Of a DNA stretch of 10,740 nt, positions 4,836 to 10,740 are shown piece after piece; within the stretch, counting starts at the first letter, position 1, and every line of letters begins with the position of its first letter. This DNA comes from Gammaproteobacteria bacterium (GTDB lineage: Bacteria > Pseudomonadota > Gammaproteobacteria > Pseudomonadales > Azotimanducaceae_A): assembly GCA_026713405.1 (NCBI GenBank), contig JAPOON010000725.1, positions 1-10,740 on the forward strand. The letters are read 5' to 3'. The translations under genes were made by a program, and so were the position numbers. The notes beneath the pieces were generated by a model. The model worked only from the letters and a program-made list of their open reading frames with translations. It had not been told where the DNA came from and did no database searches.

Positions 4836-7703
4836 TCAGGCCGGCAGCAGCCCGACCTGCTCGCTTGCCCGGCTCAGGTGCTCTTCCTGCCAGGGGGAAC
4901 GATGGTTGGCGGGCCGGACCTCTACGGCCGTGACCTTGTACTCCGGGCAGTTGGTGGCCCAGTCGCTCAACTCGGTGGTCACCACATTTGTGCCCGTGGA
5001 GGGGTGGTGGAACGTCGTGTAGACCACGCCCGCCGCGACGCGCTCGGTCACATCGGCGCGCAGCGTGATCTCGCCCATCCGGCTTGTTACCGATACCCAG
5101 TCGTCGGTGCGGATGCCGCGCAGTTCCGCATCCGCCGGATGGATCTCCAGCCGGTCCTCGTTCAGCCACTCGATGTTTTCGGTGCGCCGGGTCTGCGCGC
5201 CCACGTTGTACTGGGTGAGAATCCGCCCGGTGGTGAGCAGCAGCGGGAACTTGCGGTTCGCCTTCTCGTCGGTGGGCTGATAGTCGGTGAGCACGAACAG
5301 GCCCTTGCCACGCACGAACTCTTCCCGGTGCATGATCGGCGTGCCTTCCGGCGCAGCATCGTTGCATGGCCACTGCACGCTGCCGGCGCGGTCGAGCATG
5401 TCAAAGGAAACGCCTGCGAACGTGGGCGTGAGCGTGGCGATCTCGTCCATGATTTCCCGTGCCGAGCCGTATTGCATCGGGTAACCCAACGCGTTGGTCA
5501 GCGCCTGGGTAACCTCCCATTCCGTGATGCCGGTCTGCGGCTGCATCACGGGCCGCACCCGGTTGATGCGCCGCTCCGCATTGGTGAAGGTGCCGTCCTT
5601 CTCCAGGAACGAGGTGCCGGGGAAGAAGACGTGGGCGAACTTGGCGGTCTCGTTCAGGAACAGGTCCTGGACGATGACGCATTCCATGGCGCCGAGGGCT
5701 GCCTCGACATGCTGGGTATTGGGGTCGGACTGGGCGATGTCTTCGCCCTGGATATAGATGCCCTTGAACACGCCGGCGCAGGCTTCGTCGAGCATGTTGG
5801 GAATGCGGAAACCCGGTGCACCGGACAGGTCGGTTTCCCAGGCCTGTTCAAACCTGGCGCGCACTGCGTCGTTGGTGATGTGGCGGTAGCCCGGCCATTC
5901 GTGGGGAAAGGAGCCCATGTCGCAGGAACCCTGCACGTTGTTCTGACCGCGCAATGGGTTGACGCCAACGCCCGGCCGGCCGATGTTGCCCGTGGCCATG
6001 GCCAGGTTCGCCATGGCCAGAACCATGGTGGAGCCCTGGCTGTGCTCCGTGACGCCCAGGCCGTAGTAGATGGCTCCGTTTTCCGCGGCGGCGTACAGGC
6101 GCGCGGCAGCGCGGATATCCCCGGCGTCGACGCCCGCGATGGGCGCTACCCGCTCGGGCGAGTTTTCCTCGAGTGCGGCAAACTCCAGCCACTCCTTGAA
6201 GGATTCCCGGTCGCAACGGCTGTCAACGAATTCCCGGTCGATGAGGCCTTCGGTTACCACAACGTGAGCGAATGCATTCATCAGCGGCACGTTGGTACCC
6301 GGCAGCAGGGCCAGGTGATGCTCGGCTTCGATGTGCGGCGAGCGCACCAGGTCGATGCGCCGCGGGGCGGCCACGATCAGCTTCGCGCCCTGCCGCAAGC
6401 GCTGTTTCATCATCGAAGCGAAAACGGGGTGGCCGTCCGTCGGATTCGCGCCGATGACGACGATAACGTCGGCTTGCGCCACCGAGTCGAAATTCTGCGT
6501 GCCCGCCGAGGTGCCGTACGCCGTTTTCAGGCCGTAGCCGGTAGGCGAGTGGCAGACCCGGGCGCAGGTGTCCACATTGTTGTTGCCGAAGGCCGCCCGC
6601 ACCATCTTCTGCACCAGCCAGACCTCTTCGTTGGTGCAGCGCGAGGAGGTGATGCCGCCGATGGACCTGTTGCCGTATTTCGCCTGACCCGCCTTGAGCC
6701 GCACCGCCGCCTGTTCGATCGCCTCCTCCCAGGACACCACCGTCCAGGGATCGGTGATCTTCTCCCGCACCATGGGCTCGAGAATGCGGTCGGTGTGATT
6801 GGCATAACCCCAGGCATAGCGGCCCTTCACGCAGGAGTGCCCGTGGTTGGCCTTGCCGTCCTTGTCCGGCGTCATGCGCACCACCTGGTCGCCCTTCACC
6901 TCGGCCTTGAAGGAGCAGCCCACGCCGCAATAGGCGCAGGTGGTCTTCACGACCCGGTCCGGTACGCCGTGCTCGATAACTGATTTGTCCATCAGGGTGG
7001 CCGTGGGGCAGGCCTGTACGCAGGCGCCGCACGAGACGCATTCCGACGAGAAGAAGTCGTCCGCGCCGGTCTTCACCACCGAGTCGAAAGCGCGCCCGTC
7101 GATGGTCAGCGCAAACGTACCCTGCACCTCGTCGCAGGCGCGCACGCAGCGGGAGCAGACGATGCATTTCGACGGGTCGAAAGTGAAATAGGGGTTGGAT
7201 TCATCCTTCGGCGCATCGAGGTGGTTGGCATGCTCGGTTCCATTGCCGTAGCGCACTTCCCGCAGGCCCACGGCGCCGGCCATGTCCTCGAGTTCGCAGT
7301 CGCCGTTGGCCGGACAGGTGAGGCAGTCCAGCGGATGATCGGAGATGTACAACTCCATGACCCCGCGCCGGATTTTTGCCACGGCATCTGTCTGGGTGCG
7401 TACCGCCATGCCGTCCCGCACGGGCTCCGTGCAGGCGGCGGGCATGCCGCGCCGGCCTTCGATCTCGACCAGGCACAACCGGCAGGAACCGAACGCATTC
7501 AGGCTGTCGGTGGCGCAAAGCTTCGGCACGGGGATTCCGGCGGTGGCGGCCGCCCGCATGATCGAAGTACCCGCCGGCACCGTGACATCCATGCCATCGA
7601 TGGTCAGTGTCACCGTCTCCACTGCCGCGGAGACCCCCGCTGCTGCGGACGCCCCCGCTGCTGCGGGGGGTGGCGTGCCGAGATCGGTTTCGAAAAGACT
7701 CAT
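4836..7703 (-). CDS. fdsA: NAD-dependent formate dehydrogenase alpha subunit (bis-MGD, Fe-S)
   Basis: This 955-residue catalytic subunit oxidises formate to CO2 at a molybdenum bis-MGD centre and passes electrons through Fe-S clusters to FdsB. In order it shows: a [2Fe-2S] ferredoxin domain with C63, C74, C77, C91; the His-Cys [4Fe-4S] motif with H123, C127, C130, C136; two [4Fe-4S] motifs, CIVCSRCVRAC (180-190) and CVSCGACVQAC (222-232); the molybdopterin Fe4S4 domain with C256, C259, C263, C291; and the catalytic CH pair in ARVCHSPTGYG with C384 and H385. R585 in NPLRGQNN corresponds to the active-site Arg (R. capsulatus C386, H387, R587, an even two-residue offset). The C-terminal domain binds the dinucleotide. 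All ligands are present and the length is normal for FdsA, so it looks functional and cytoplasmic, with no Tat signal. The ATG overlaps the fdsB stop as ATGA. Residues 13-28 are an Ala/Gly/Ser repeat linker. Confidence 0.97.
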   Translation of the reverse strand: MSLFETDLGTPPPAAAGASAAAGVSAAVETVTLTIDGMDVTVPAGTSIMRAAATAGIPVPKLCATDSLNAFGSCRLCLVEIEGRRGMPAACTEPVRDGMAVRTQTDAVAKIRRGVMELYISDHPLDCLTCPANGDCELEDMAGAVGLREVRYGNGTEHANHLDAPKDESNPYFTFDPSKCIVCSRCVRACDEVQGTFALTIDGRAFDSVVKTGADDFFSSECVSCGACVQACPTATLMDKSVIEHGVPDRVVKTTCAYCGVGCSFKAEVKGDQVVRMTPDKDGKANHGHSCVKGRYAWGYANHTDRILEPMVREKITDPWTVVSWEEAIEQAAVRLKAGQAKYGNRSIGGITSSRCTNEEVWLVQKMVRAAFGNNNVDTCARVCHSPTGYGLKTAYGTSAGTQNFDSVAQADVIVVIGANPTDGHPVFASMMKQRLRQGAKLIVAAPRRIDLVRSPHIEAEHHLALLPGTNVPLMNAFAHVVVTEGLIDREFVDSRCDRESFKEWLEFAALEENSPERVAPIAGVDAGDIRAAARLYAAAENGAIYYGLGVTEHSQGSTMVLAMANLAMATGNIGRPGVGVNPLRGQNNVQGSCDMGSFPHEWPGYRHITNDAVRARFEQAWETDLSGAPGFRIPNMLDEACAGVFKGIYIQGEDIAQSDPNTQHVEAALGAMECVIVQDLFLNETAKFAHVFFPGTSFLEKDGTFTNAERRINRVRPVMQPQTGITEWEVTQALTNALGYPMQYGSAREIMDEIATLTPTFAGVSFDMLDRAGSVQWPCNDAAPEGTPIMHREEFVRGKGLFVLTDYQPTDEKANRKFPLLLTTGRILTQYNVGAQTRRTENIEWLNEDRLEIHPADAELRGIRTDDWVSVTSRMGEITLRADVTERVAAGVVYTTFHHPSTGTNVVTTELSDWATNCPEYKVTAVEVRPANHRSPWQEEHLSRASEQVGLLPA
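7634..7669 (-). repeat. 18-bp tandem repeat encoding AAAGxS units in the FdsA N-terminus
   Basis: CCCCCGCTGCTGCGG occurs at 7634-7648 and 7652-7666, giving two 18-base units alike at 16 of 18 positions. A third, degraded unit (about 12 of 18) lies at 7616-7633. In frame they encode AAAGAS, AAAGVS and AAVET between the first nine residues and the ferredoxin domain. This looks like slippage expansion of a flexible linker. Confidence 0.8.
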
Positions 7704-9145
7704 TTCAACCCCAGTGCGCTACGTACCGGTATGGGTGTCATGCCGCCCATCTGGCAGAGGCTCGCCTCCTCCATGACGTCGCACAGGTCACTAATGATAG
7801 CCAATTCGCGGCTGCCTTGTCCGTGGCCGCCGCCCGCCTGATCCGGCTCCACAACTCCACGGAAACCCTTGCCCATCAACGTCTCCACGGTTTCCTTGCC
7901 GCGCACGGCGCCGATTCGGCAGGGTGTGCACTTGCCACAGGATTCGTGGGCGCAGAAGGCGAAAGCGAAGTGCGCCTGCTGCACCAGGTCGACGGTGTCG
8001 TCGAAGACCACCACGCCGCCGTGGCCCACGCCCGCGCCCAGTTCGGCAAGCGCTTCGTAGGTGAGCGGCGTGTCGAGTTGCGCATCCTTCAGGTAGGCGC
8101 CCAGGGGCCCGCCCACCTGCACGGCGCCGACCGGGCGCCCGCTCAGGGTGCCGCCGCCCCAGTCTTCGATCAGTTCGCGAAGGGGAATGCCGAAGGGCAG
8201 TTCGATCAGACCGCCGCGACGTATGTTGCCGGCAAGCTGGAACGTCATCGTTCCCGTGGAGGGACCGACGCCAATTTCTCCATAAGCCGCGCCGCCGTGC
8301 TCCAGAATGGCGGGCACCGCGGCCAGTGTGATCACGTTGTGCACCAGGGTCGGGCGGCCGAACAGCCCGGCGATGGCGGGAACCGGCGGTTTCGAGCGCA
8401 CCTCGCCCCGCTTGCCTTCCAGGCTCTCGAGCAGCGACGTTTCCTCGCCGCAGATGTAGGCGCCGGCGCCGACGAAAAGCTCGATATCGAAGGATTCGAG
8501 CAGGCCCAGGCCGCGGGCGCTGTCGATCGCCTTCTGGAGGATCTCCGCCGCCAGCGGATATTCCGAGCGCAGGTAGATGATTCCCTTGCCAGATCCGGTC
8601 GCGTGCCCGGAGATGAGCATTCCCTCGATAAGCCGGAACGGGTCGCCCTCCATCACCAGCCGGTCGGCGAAGGTGCCCGAATCGCCTTCGTCGGCATTCA
8701 CCACGATGTACTTTTCGTCCGCTGGCGTATCGTGCACGGTGCGCCATTTGATGTGGGCGGGAAAGCCTGCGCCGCCCCGGCCGCGCAACCCGCTCAGCCG
8801 GATCTCCTCCAGAATGTCCGCCGGCTCACGCTCGAGCTGCCCGCGAATCCAGGCCGGGTCGTAGTCGAAAGGGTCCACATGCCCGCAGCGGTCGAACACC
8901 AGCCGTGTCTGGCCGACAAGTTCGGGCAATTCCTCGACTGGCCCGAGCCTGACCGCCTCCAGATTGTCCAGGTCGGTAACCGGGCCGTAAGCCATGCCGT
9001 CCAGGTCCACCAAGGGTTCCAGCCAGCTCAACCCGTGCGAGCCCGTTCGCATGACCGGTTGGCCCTGCCGCTCCAGTGCATCCGCAACGGCGTTTGCGCC
9101 CAGTGCATTGGCCAGGGTCTCGTACGGCACCTTGGCGATGCTCAT
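7700..9145 (-). CDS. fdsB: NAD-dependent formate dehydrogenase beta subunit (FMN, NAD, [4Fe-4S])
   Basis: The 481-residue diaphorase subunit (NuoF-like) accepts electrons from FdsA and reduces NAD+ through FMN. It shows GLRGRGGAGFPAHIKW (119-134, nucleotide loop), NADEGDSGTFADR (150-162, FMN site), GAGAYICGEETSLLESLEGK (226-245, NAD/FMN site), and [4Fe-4S] ligands C403, C406, C409 in ESCGKCTPCRIG with C464 in SLCQMG. The first 110 residues form the less conserved N-terminal part found in FdsB. A longer frame reaches 9229, but the ATG at 9145 is preferred because it overlaps the fdsG stop as ATGA, has GAAGGG eight bases upstream, and the extra residues overlap fdsG. Its own stop overlaps the fdsA start in the same way, so the three subunits are probably translationally coupled. 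Confidence 0.96.
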   Translation of the reverse strand: MSIAKVPYETLANALGANAVADALERQGQPVMRTGSHGLSWLEPLVDLDGMAYGPVTDLDNLEAVRLGPVEELPELVGQTRLVFDRCGHVDPFDYDPAWIRGQLEREPADILEEIRLSGLRGRGGAGFPAHIKWRTVHDTPADEKYIVVNADEGDSGTFADRLVMEGDPFRLIEGMLISGHATGSGKGIIYLRSEYPLAAEILQKAIDSARGLGLLESFDIELFVGAGAYICGEETSLLESLEGKRGEVRSKPPVPAIAGLFGRPTLVHNVITLAAVPAILEHGGAAYGEIGVGPSTGTMTFQLAGNIRRGGLIELPFGIPLRELIEDWGGGTLSGRPVGAVQVGGPLGAYLKDAQLDTPLTYEALAELGAGVGHGGVVVFDDTVDLVQQAHFAFAFCAHESCGKCTPCRIGAVRGKETVETLMGKGFRGVVEPDQAGGGHGQGSRELAIISDLCDVMEEASLCQMGGMTPIPVRSALGLK

Positions 9146-9579
9146 CCGGTCAACCCTTCCGGCGTGGCGCGTACGACCGGGCTGCCGTTCACTGTGGCGT
9201 TGGGCCCGTTCGCGCAGAGCCCGAGGCAATAGACGGCTTCGAGGCTCACGCTGCCGTCCGCCGCGGTTTTGCCAAGGTCGATGCCGAGGCTGGCCGTCAC
9301 CGCCGCCGTGAGCGCCCGCGCCCCCACCGCCTGGCAGGCCTCGGCCTGGCAGATGCGGATGTGTTTCCGGCCCGCGGGTTGCGTGCGCAGGTCGCTGTAG
9401 AAACTGACGATGCCGCGGACTTCCGCGACGCTCAGGTTGAATACATCGGCCACGACTTCCATGTCGGCGCGCTGAATGCGCCCGCAGGCTTCGACGACCT
9501 TGCGCAGTGCGGTGATCGGCCCGCCGATGCGGCCGGCATAGCGTTCGGCGATGTCACGGACGTCGGTGGCTTCGTGCAC
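9142..9579 (-). CDS. fdsG: NAD-dependent formate dehydrogenase gamma subunit ([2Fe-2S])
   Basis: The 145-residue NuoE-like subunit has a thioredoxin-like [2Fe-2S] domain with ligands C77 and C82 (CQAEAC) and C118 and C122 (CLGLC), in the standard spacing. The N-terminal helical part contains GRIGGPITALRKVVEACG and SVAEVRGIVSFYSD, as in NuoE/FdsG. It pairs with FdsB in the diaphorase module. It is the first gene of the fds operon. The start codon is GTG at 9579, fixed by AAGGGG seven bases upstream; the stop overlaps the fdsB ATG. Length is typical for FdsG and no ligand is missing. Confidence 0.96.
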   Translation of the reverse strand: MHEATDVRDIAERYAGRIGGPITALRKVVEACGRIQRADMEVVADVFNLSVAEVRGIVSFYSDLRTQPAGRKHIRICQAEACQAVGARALTAAVTASLGIDLGKTAADGSVSLEAVYCLGLCANGPNATVNGSPVVRATPEGLTG

Positions 9580-9586
9580 TGCCAGA

Positions 9587-9592
9587 CCCCTT
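9587..9592 (-). promoter_or_regulatory. Shine-Dalgarno for the GTG start of fdsG
   Basis: AAGGGG on the minus strand stands seven bases before GTG at 9579, supporting this non-ATG start. Confidence 0.75.
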
Positions 9593-9607
9593 ATTCGCGG
9601 ACAAGGT

Positions 9608-9622
9608 TGTCAAATGAGTCAA
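9608..9622 (-). promoter_or_regulatory. TTGACT/TTGACA direct repeat upstream of fdsG
   Basis: Reading toward fdsG, TTGACT (9622-9617) and TTGACA (9613-9608) repeat with a nine-base period, 29 bases before the start codon. TTGACA is a perfect -35, but no good -10 stands 16-18 bases after it, where the ribosome site begins. The repeat may therefore be an activator or repressor site rather than a promoter. No fds regulator gene is in the window. Confidence 0.35.
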
Positions 9623-9876
9623 GTTCGCACCCGGTCACTGCTTTCCTGTCGGGCTGGGGCATCGCCCCGTTCGGCATCATCTGAGCAGGGCGGGCGAATA
9701 TATCATGGCGGCGTGAAGCCGAACGGCCCGCCTCAAGGGAACCGGTTTAACCTGTCGCGAGCCGGGATTTTCATGTCGGAAACGGTTGAGCCATTCTGGG
9801 CCTGCTGATGGCAAGTTCCCGGAAAGATCGACCGGCAACCGTTACCCACCCTCTACCGGTAGCGCCCTTGCCCCGA
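9623..9876. other. Non-coding region upstream of the fds operon
   Basis: I see no supported gene in this stretch, which extends upstream from the fdsG control region. A TATATCAT run near 9700 could contribute to a promoter on either strand. An 11-codon plus-strand frame at 9774-9809 is preceded by a GGGA but has no recognisable sequence. Confidence 0.5.
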
Positions 9877-10167
9877 CTACGACGCCTCTTTCCGACCAGG
9901 GGCCGCCCTCGGCACACGCCGAAAAATCAGCGCATCCGCAACGGTCAACAGGAAAAACAGGCCAAGGAAAAGGAGCAGGCGCAAATCGCCGAGATGCAGT
10001 TGCGGCTCCACGGGTGCGGCAATGGTCTTCTCGAGCGCCGCCGCGTTCCGCCTGGGCGACAAAAAGGCGTCGATTTCGTCTTCCGACAAGGCCGCCCCGG
10101 TAGCCGTGAAGTTGACATGGATTGGACCGAAGTTCGAAAGGGCGAGTTCGCGGCCGGTATGAACCAA
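9877..10167 (-). CDS. Hypothetical single-span membrane protein, possibly the end of a disrupted gene
   Basis: I do not recognise this protein. The 96-residue frame has codon use like its neighbours and a sensible layout: a soluble part (SNFGPIHVNFTATG, then an acidic SEDEIDAFL and a short helix), a clear hydrophobic span at about 62-82 (LRLLLFLGLFFLLTVADALIF), then a basic tail RRVPRAAPGRK. That is the pattern of a tail-anchored or C-terminally anchored inner-membrane protein. The only start near the beginning is TTG at 10167, with no ribosome site, and the frame stays open upstream to a stop at 10213, so it may be the C-terminus of a longer gene broken by a frameshift near 10160. The minus-strand frame just upstream (about 10160-10290, RNLGRSDVNHALRRFFDNG) also looks protein-like in a different phase. 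Confidence 0.4.
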   Translation of the reverse strand: MVHTGRELALSNFGPIHVNFTATGAALSEDEIDAFLSPRRNAAALEKTIAAPVEPQLHLGDLRLLLFLGLFFLLTVADALIFRRVPRAAPGRKEAS

Positions 10168-10740
10168 TCGCCATTGCCGTTGTCGAAAAACCGACGCAGG
10201 GCGTGATTGACGTCAGACCGACCGAGATTTCGCAACGCCAGCCCGCCAAAGCGCAACTGTCCGTGAGGGAAAAGGACGGGTTGCGCAGCAGTGCATGGGC
10301 GAACCTGCGTTACGCACCGCCAGCCGGATACCGCGAGTCTCGGCGAATCGGTCGGAACAGGGATGGGTAGCAATGGCAGGAACGGTTTCGTCGTCGGAAG
10401 GGTCTGGCGTGGACGATCGCAGCGGGTCCATGCGCCCCGAGCCCGGGGCAAATCAAGGCAGCTTCAACGGCAGGCTGGCTACGGCGGTTGTCGATTCCGA
10501 CCGGCAGCGTCTTTCAGTGCGCGCGGGCCGTGAAGCCGTGCGTAGAGTCAACGAGGCCGAAGCGTCACGGAGCTTGCGTTCGAGGTTCGTCTCGTGGCTT
10601 CAATCAATAGTTCGCCGCACTACTGTCCGGTTAATACTCGAATAAATTCAATTGGTTAGGATTCATATGTTCCTCGGTAGTGTGCTTCGATTCCAAAAAC
10701 CCTTTGTTTAACGGGATTTTCTCAAACAAGGTGACGGAAA
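10168..10740. other. Poorly coding region, possibly decayed gene remnants
   Basis: No gene here is well supported. On the minus strand, protein-like stretches occur in different phases (10213-10431 from an ATG at 10431, and about 10160-10290), which would suit a degraded gene upstream of the 9877-10167 frame. On the plus strand an open frame from ATG 10373 to 10645 is Ser/Arg-rich and unrecognised. From about 10600 the DNA becomes markedly AT-rich, with an imperfect inverted repeat near the right edge, and may be a promoter region or element boundary. Confidence 0.45.
10701..10731. repeat. Imperfect inverted repeat in AT-rich right end
   Basis: CCTTTGTTT (10701-10709) and AAACAAGG (10724-10731) are complementary apart from one unpaired T, around a 14-base centre. 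This could be a weak hairpin, an operator, or part of an element end. Nothing beyond the edge is visible to decide. Confidence 0.4.

Noticed and set aside
4776..6983. Plus-strand open frame of 735 codons antisense to fdsA
   Set aside because: It lies fully opposite fdsA, has His/Arg/Val-rich low-information sequence, and mirrors the third-position GC bias of the real gene. FdsA has every expected ligand, so the antisense frame is a shadow.
7607..9232. Plus-strand open frame of 541 codons antisense to fdsB
   Set aside because: It covers fdsB in reverse, shows no known motif, and is a GC-driven shadow of a clearly recognised gene.
9774..9809. 11-codon frame (MSETVEPFWAC) as a possible modified-peptide precursor
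   Set aside because: Too short, with no maturation genes nearby; a chance frame is the simpler reading.
10373..10645. Plus-strand Ser/Arg-rich frame near the right end
   Set aside because: Codon bias is moderate and an AGGGA lies about 11 bases upstream, but no motif is recognisable and minus-strand protein-like stretches overlap it; left as undecided rather than called a gene.

Overview
The window is high-GC DNA that reads as a proteobacterium. The reasons are an fdsGBA-type NAD-linked formate dehydrogenase operon, a DUF6356-type small membrane protein, and an Lrp/AsnC regulator and a GPH-family transporter of proteobacterial character. I cannot name the genus. The gammaproteobacterial or alphaproteobacterial assignment is inference from gene content only.

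Left part (1-1594, minus strand). Three co-directional genes are transcribed leftward with short gaps: an Lrp/AsnC regulator, a Ddn-like (deazaflavin/F420-type) oxidoreductase, and a thioredoxin-fold protein that runs off the left edge. They may form a small redox operon with its own regulator. The AT-rich stretch 1595-1762 is a divergent promoter region shared with a small DUF6356 membrane-protein gene on the plus strand. It holds a perfect dyad that could be the regulator's operator.

Middle (1997-3752, plus strand). A 385-base non-coding stretch contains a good candidate promoter and a long leader with an inverted repeat. It leads into a GPH-family (MelB-like) sugar:cation symporter. The transporter's stop codon directly abuts the stop codon of the convergent fdhD gene: the hexamer TGATCA supplies both stops.

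Right-middle (3753-9579, minus strand). This is the formate dehydrogenase locus, in transcription order fdsG (NuoE-like [2Fe-2S]), fdsB (NuoF-like FMN/NAD/[4Fe-4S]), fdsA (molybdenum catalytic subunit with the iron-sulfur chain) and fdhD (sulfurtransferase that activates the Mo cofactor). fdsG/fdsB and fdsB/fdsA both overlap by ATGA. FdsA oxidises formate at bis-MGD, electrons pass through its clusters to FdsB FMN, and NADH is made. FdhD supplies the sulfido ligand that FdsA needs. The small delta subunit gene fdsD, often last in such operons, is not seen here.

Right end (9580-10740). This part is poorly coding. It holds the upstream region of the fds operon, one probable open frame for a small tail-anchored protein of unknown function (9877-10167, minus) that may be the intact end of a frame-disrupted gene, and an AT-rich end with an imperfect inverted repeat.

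I did not find a convincing new defence, mobile or RNA system. The notable points are local: the Ddn-like/thioredoxin-like/Lrp cluster, the repeat-built FdsA linker, the missing fdsD, the shared stop hexamer, and the decayed-looking right end.
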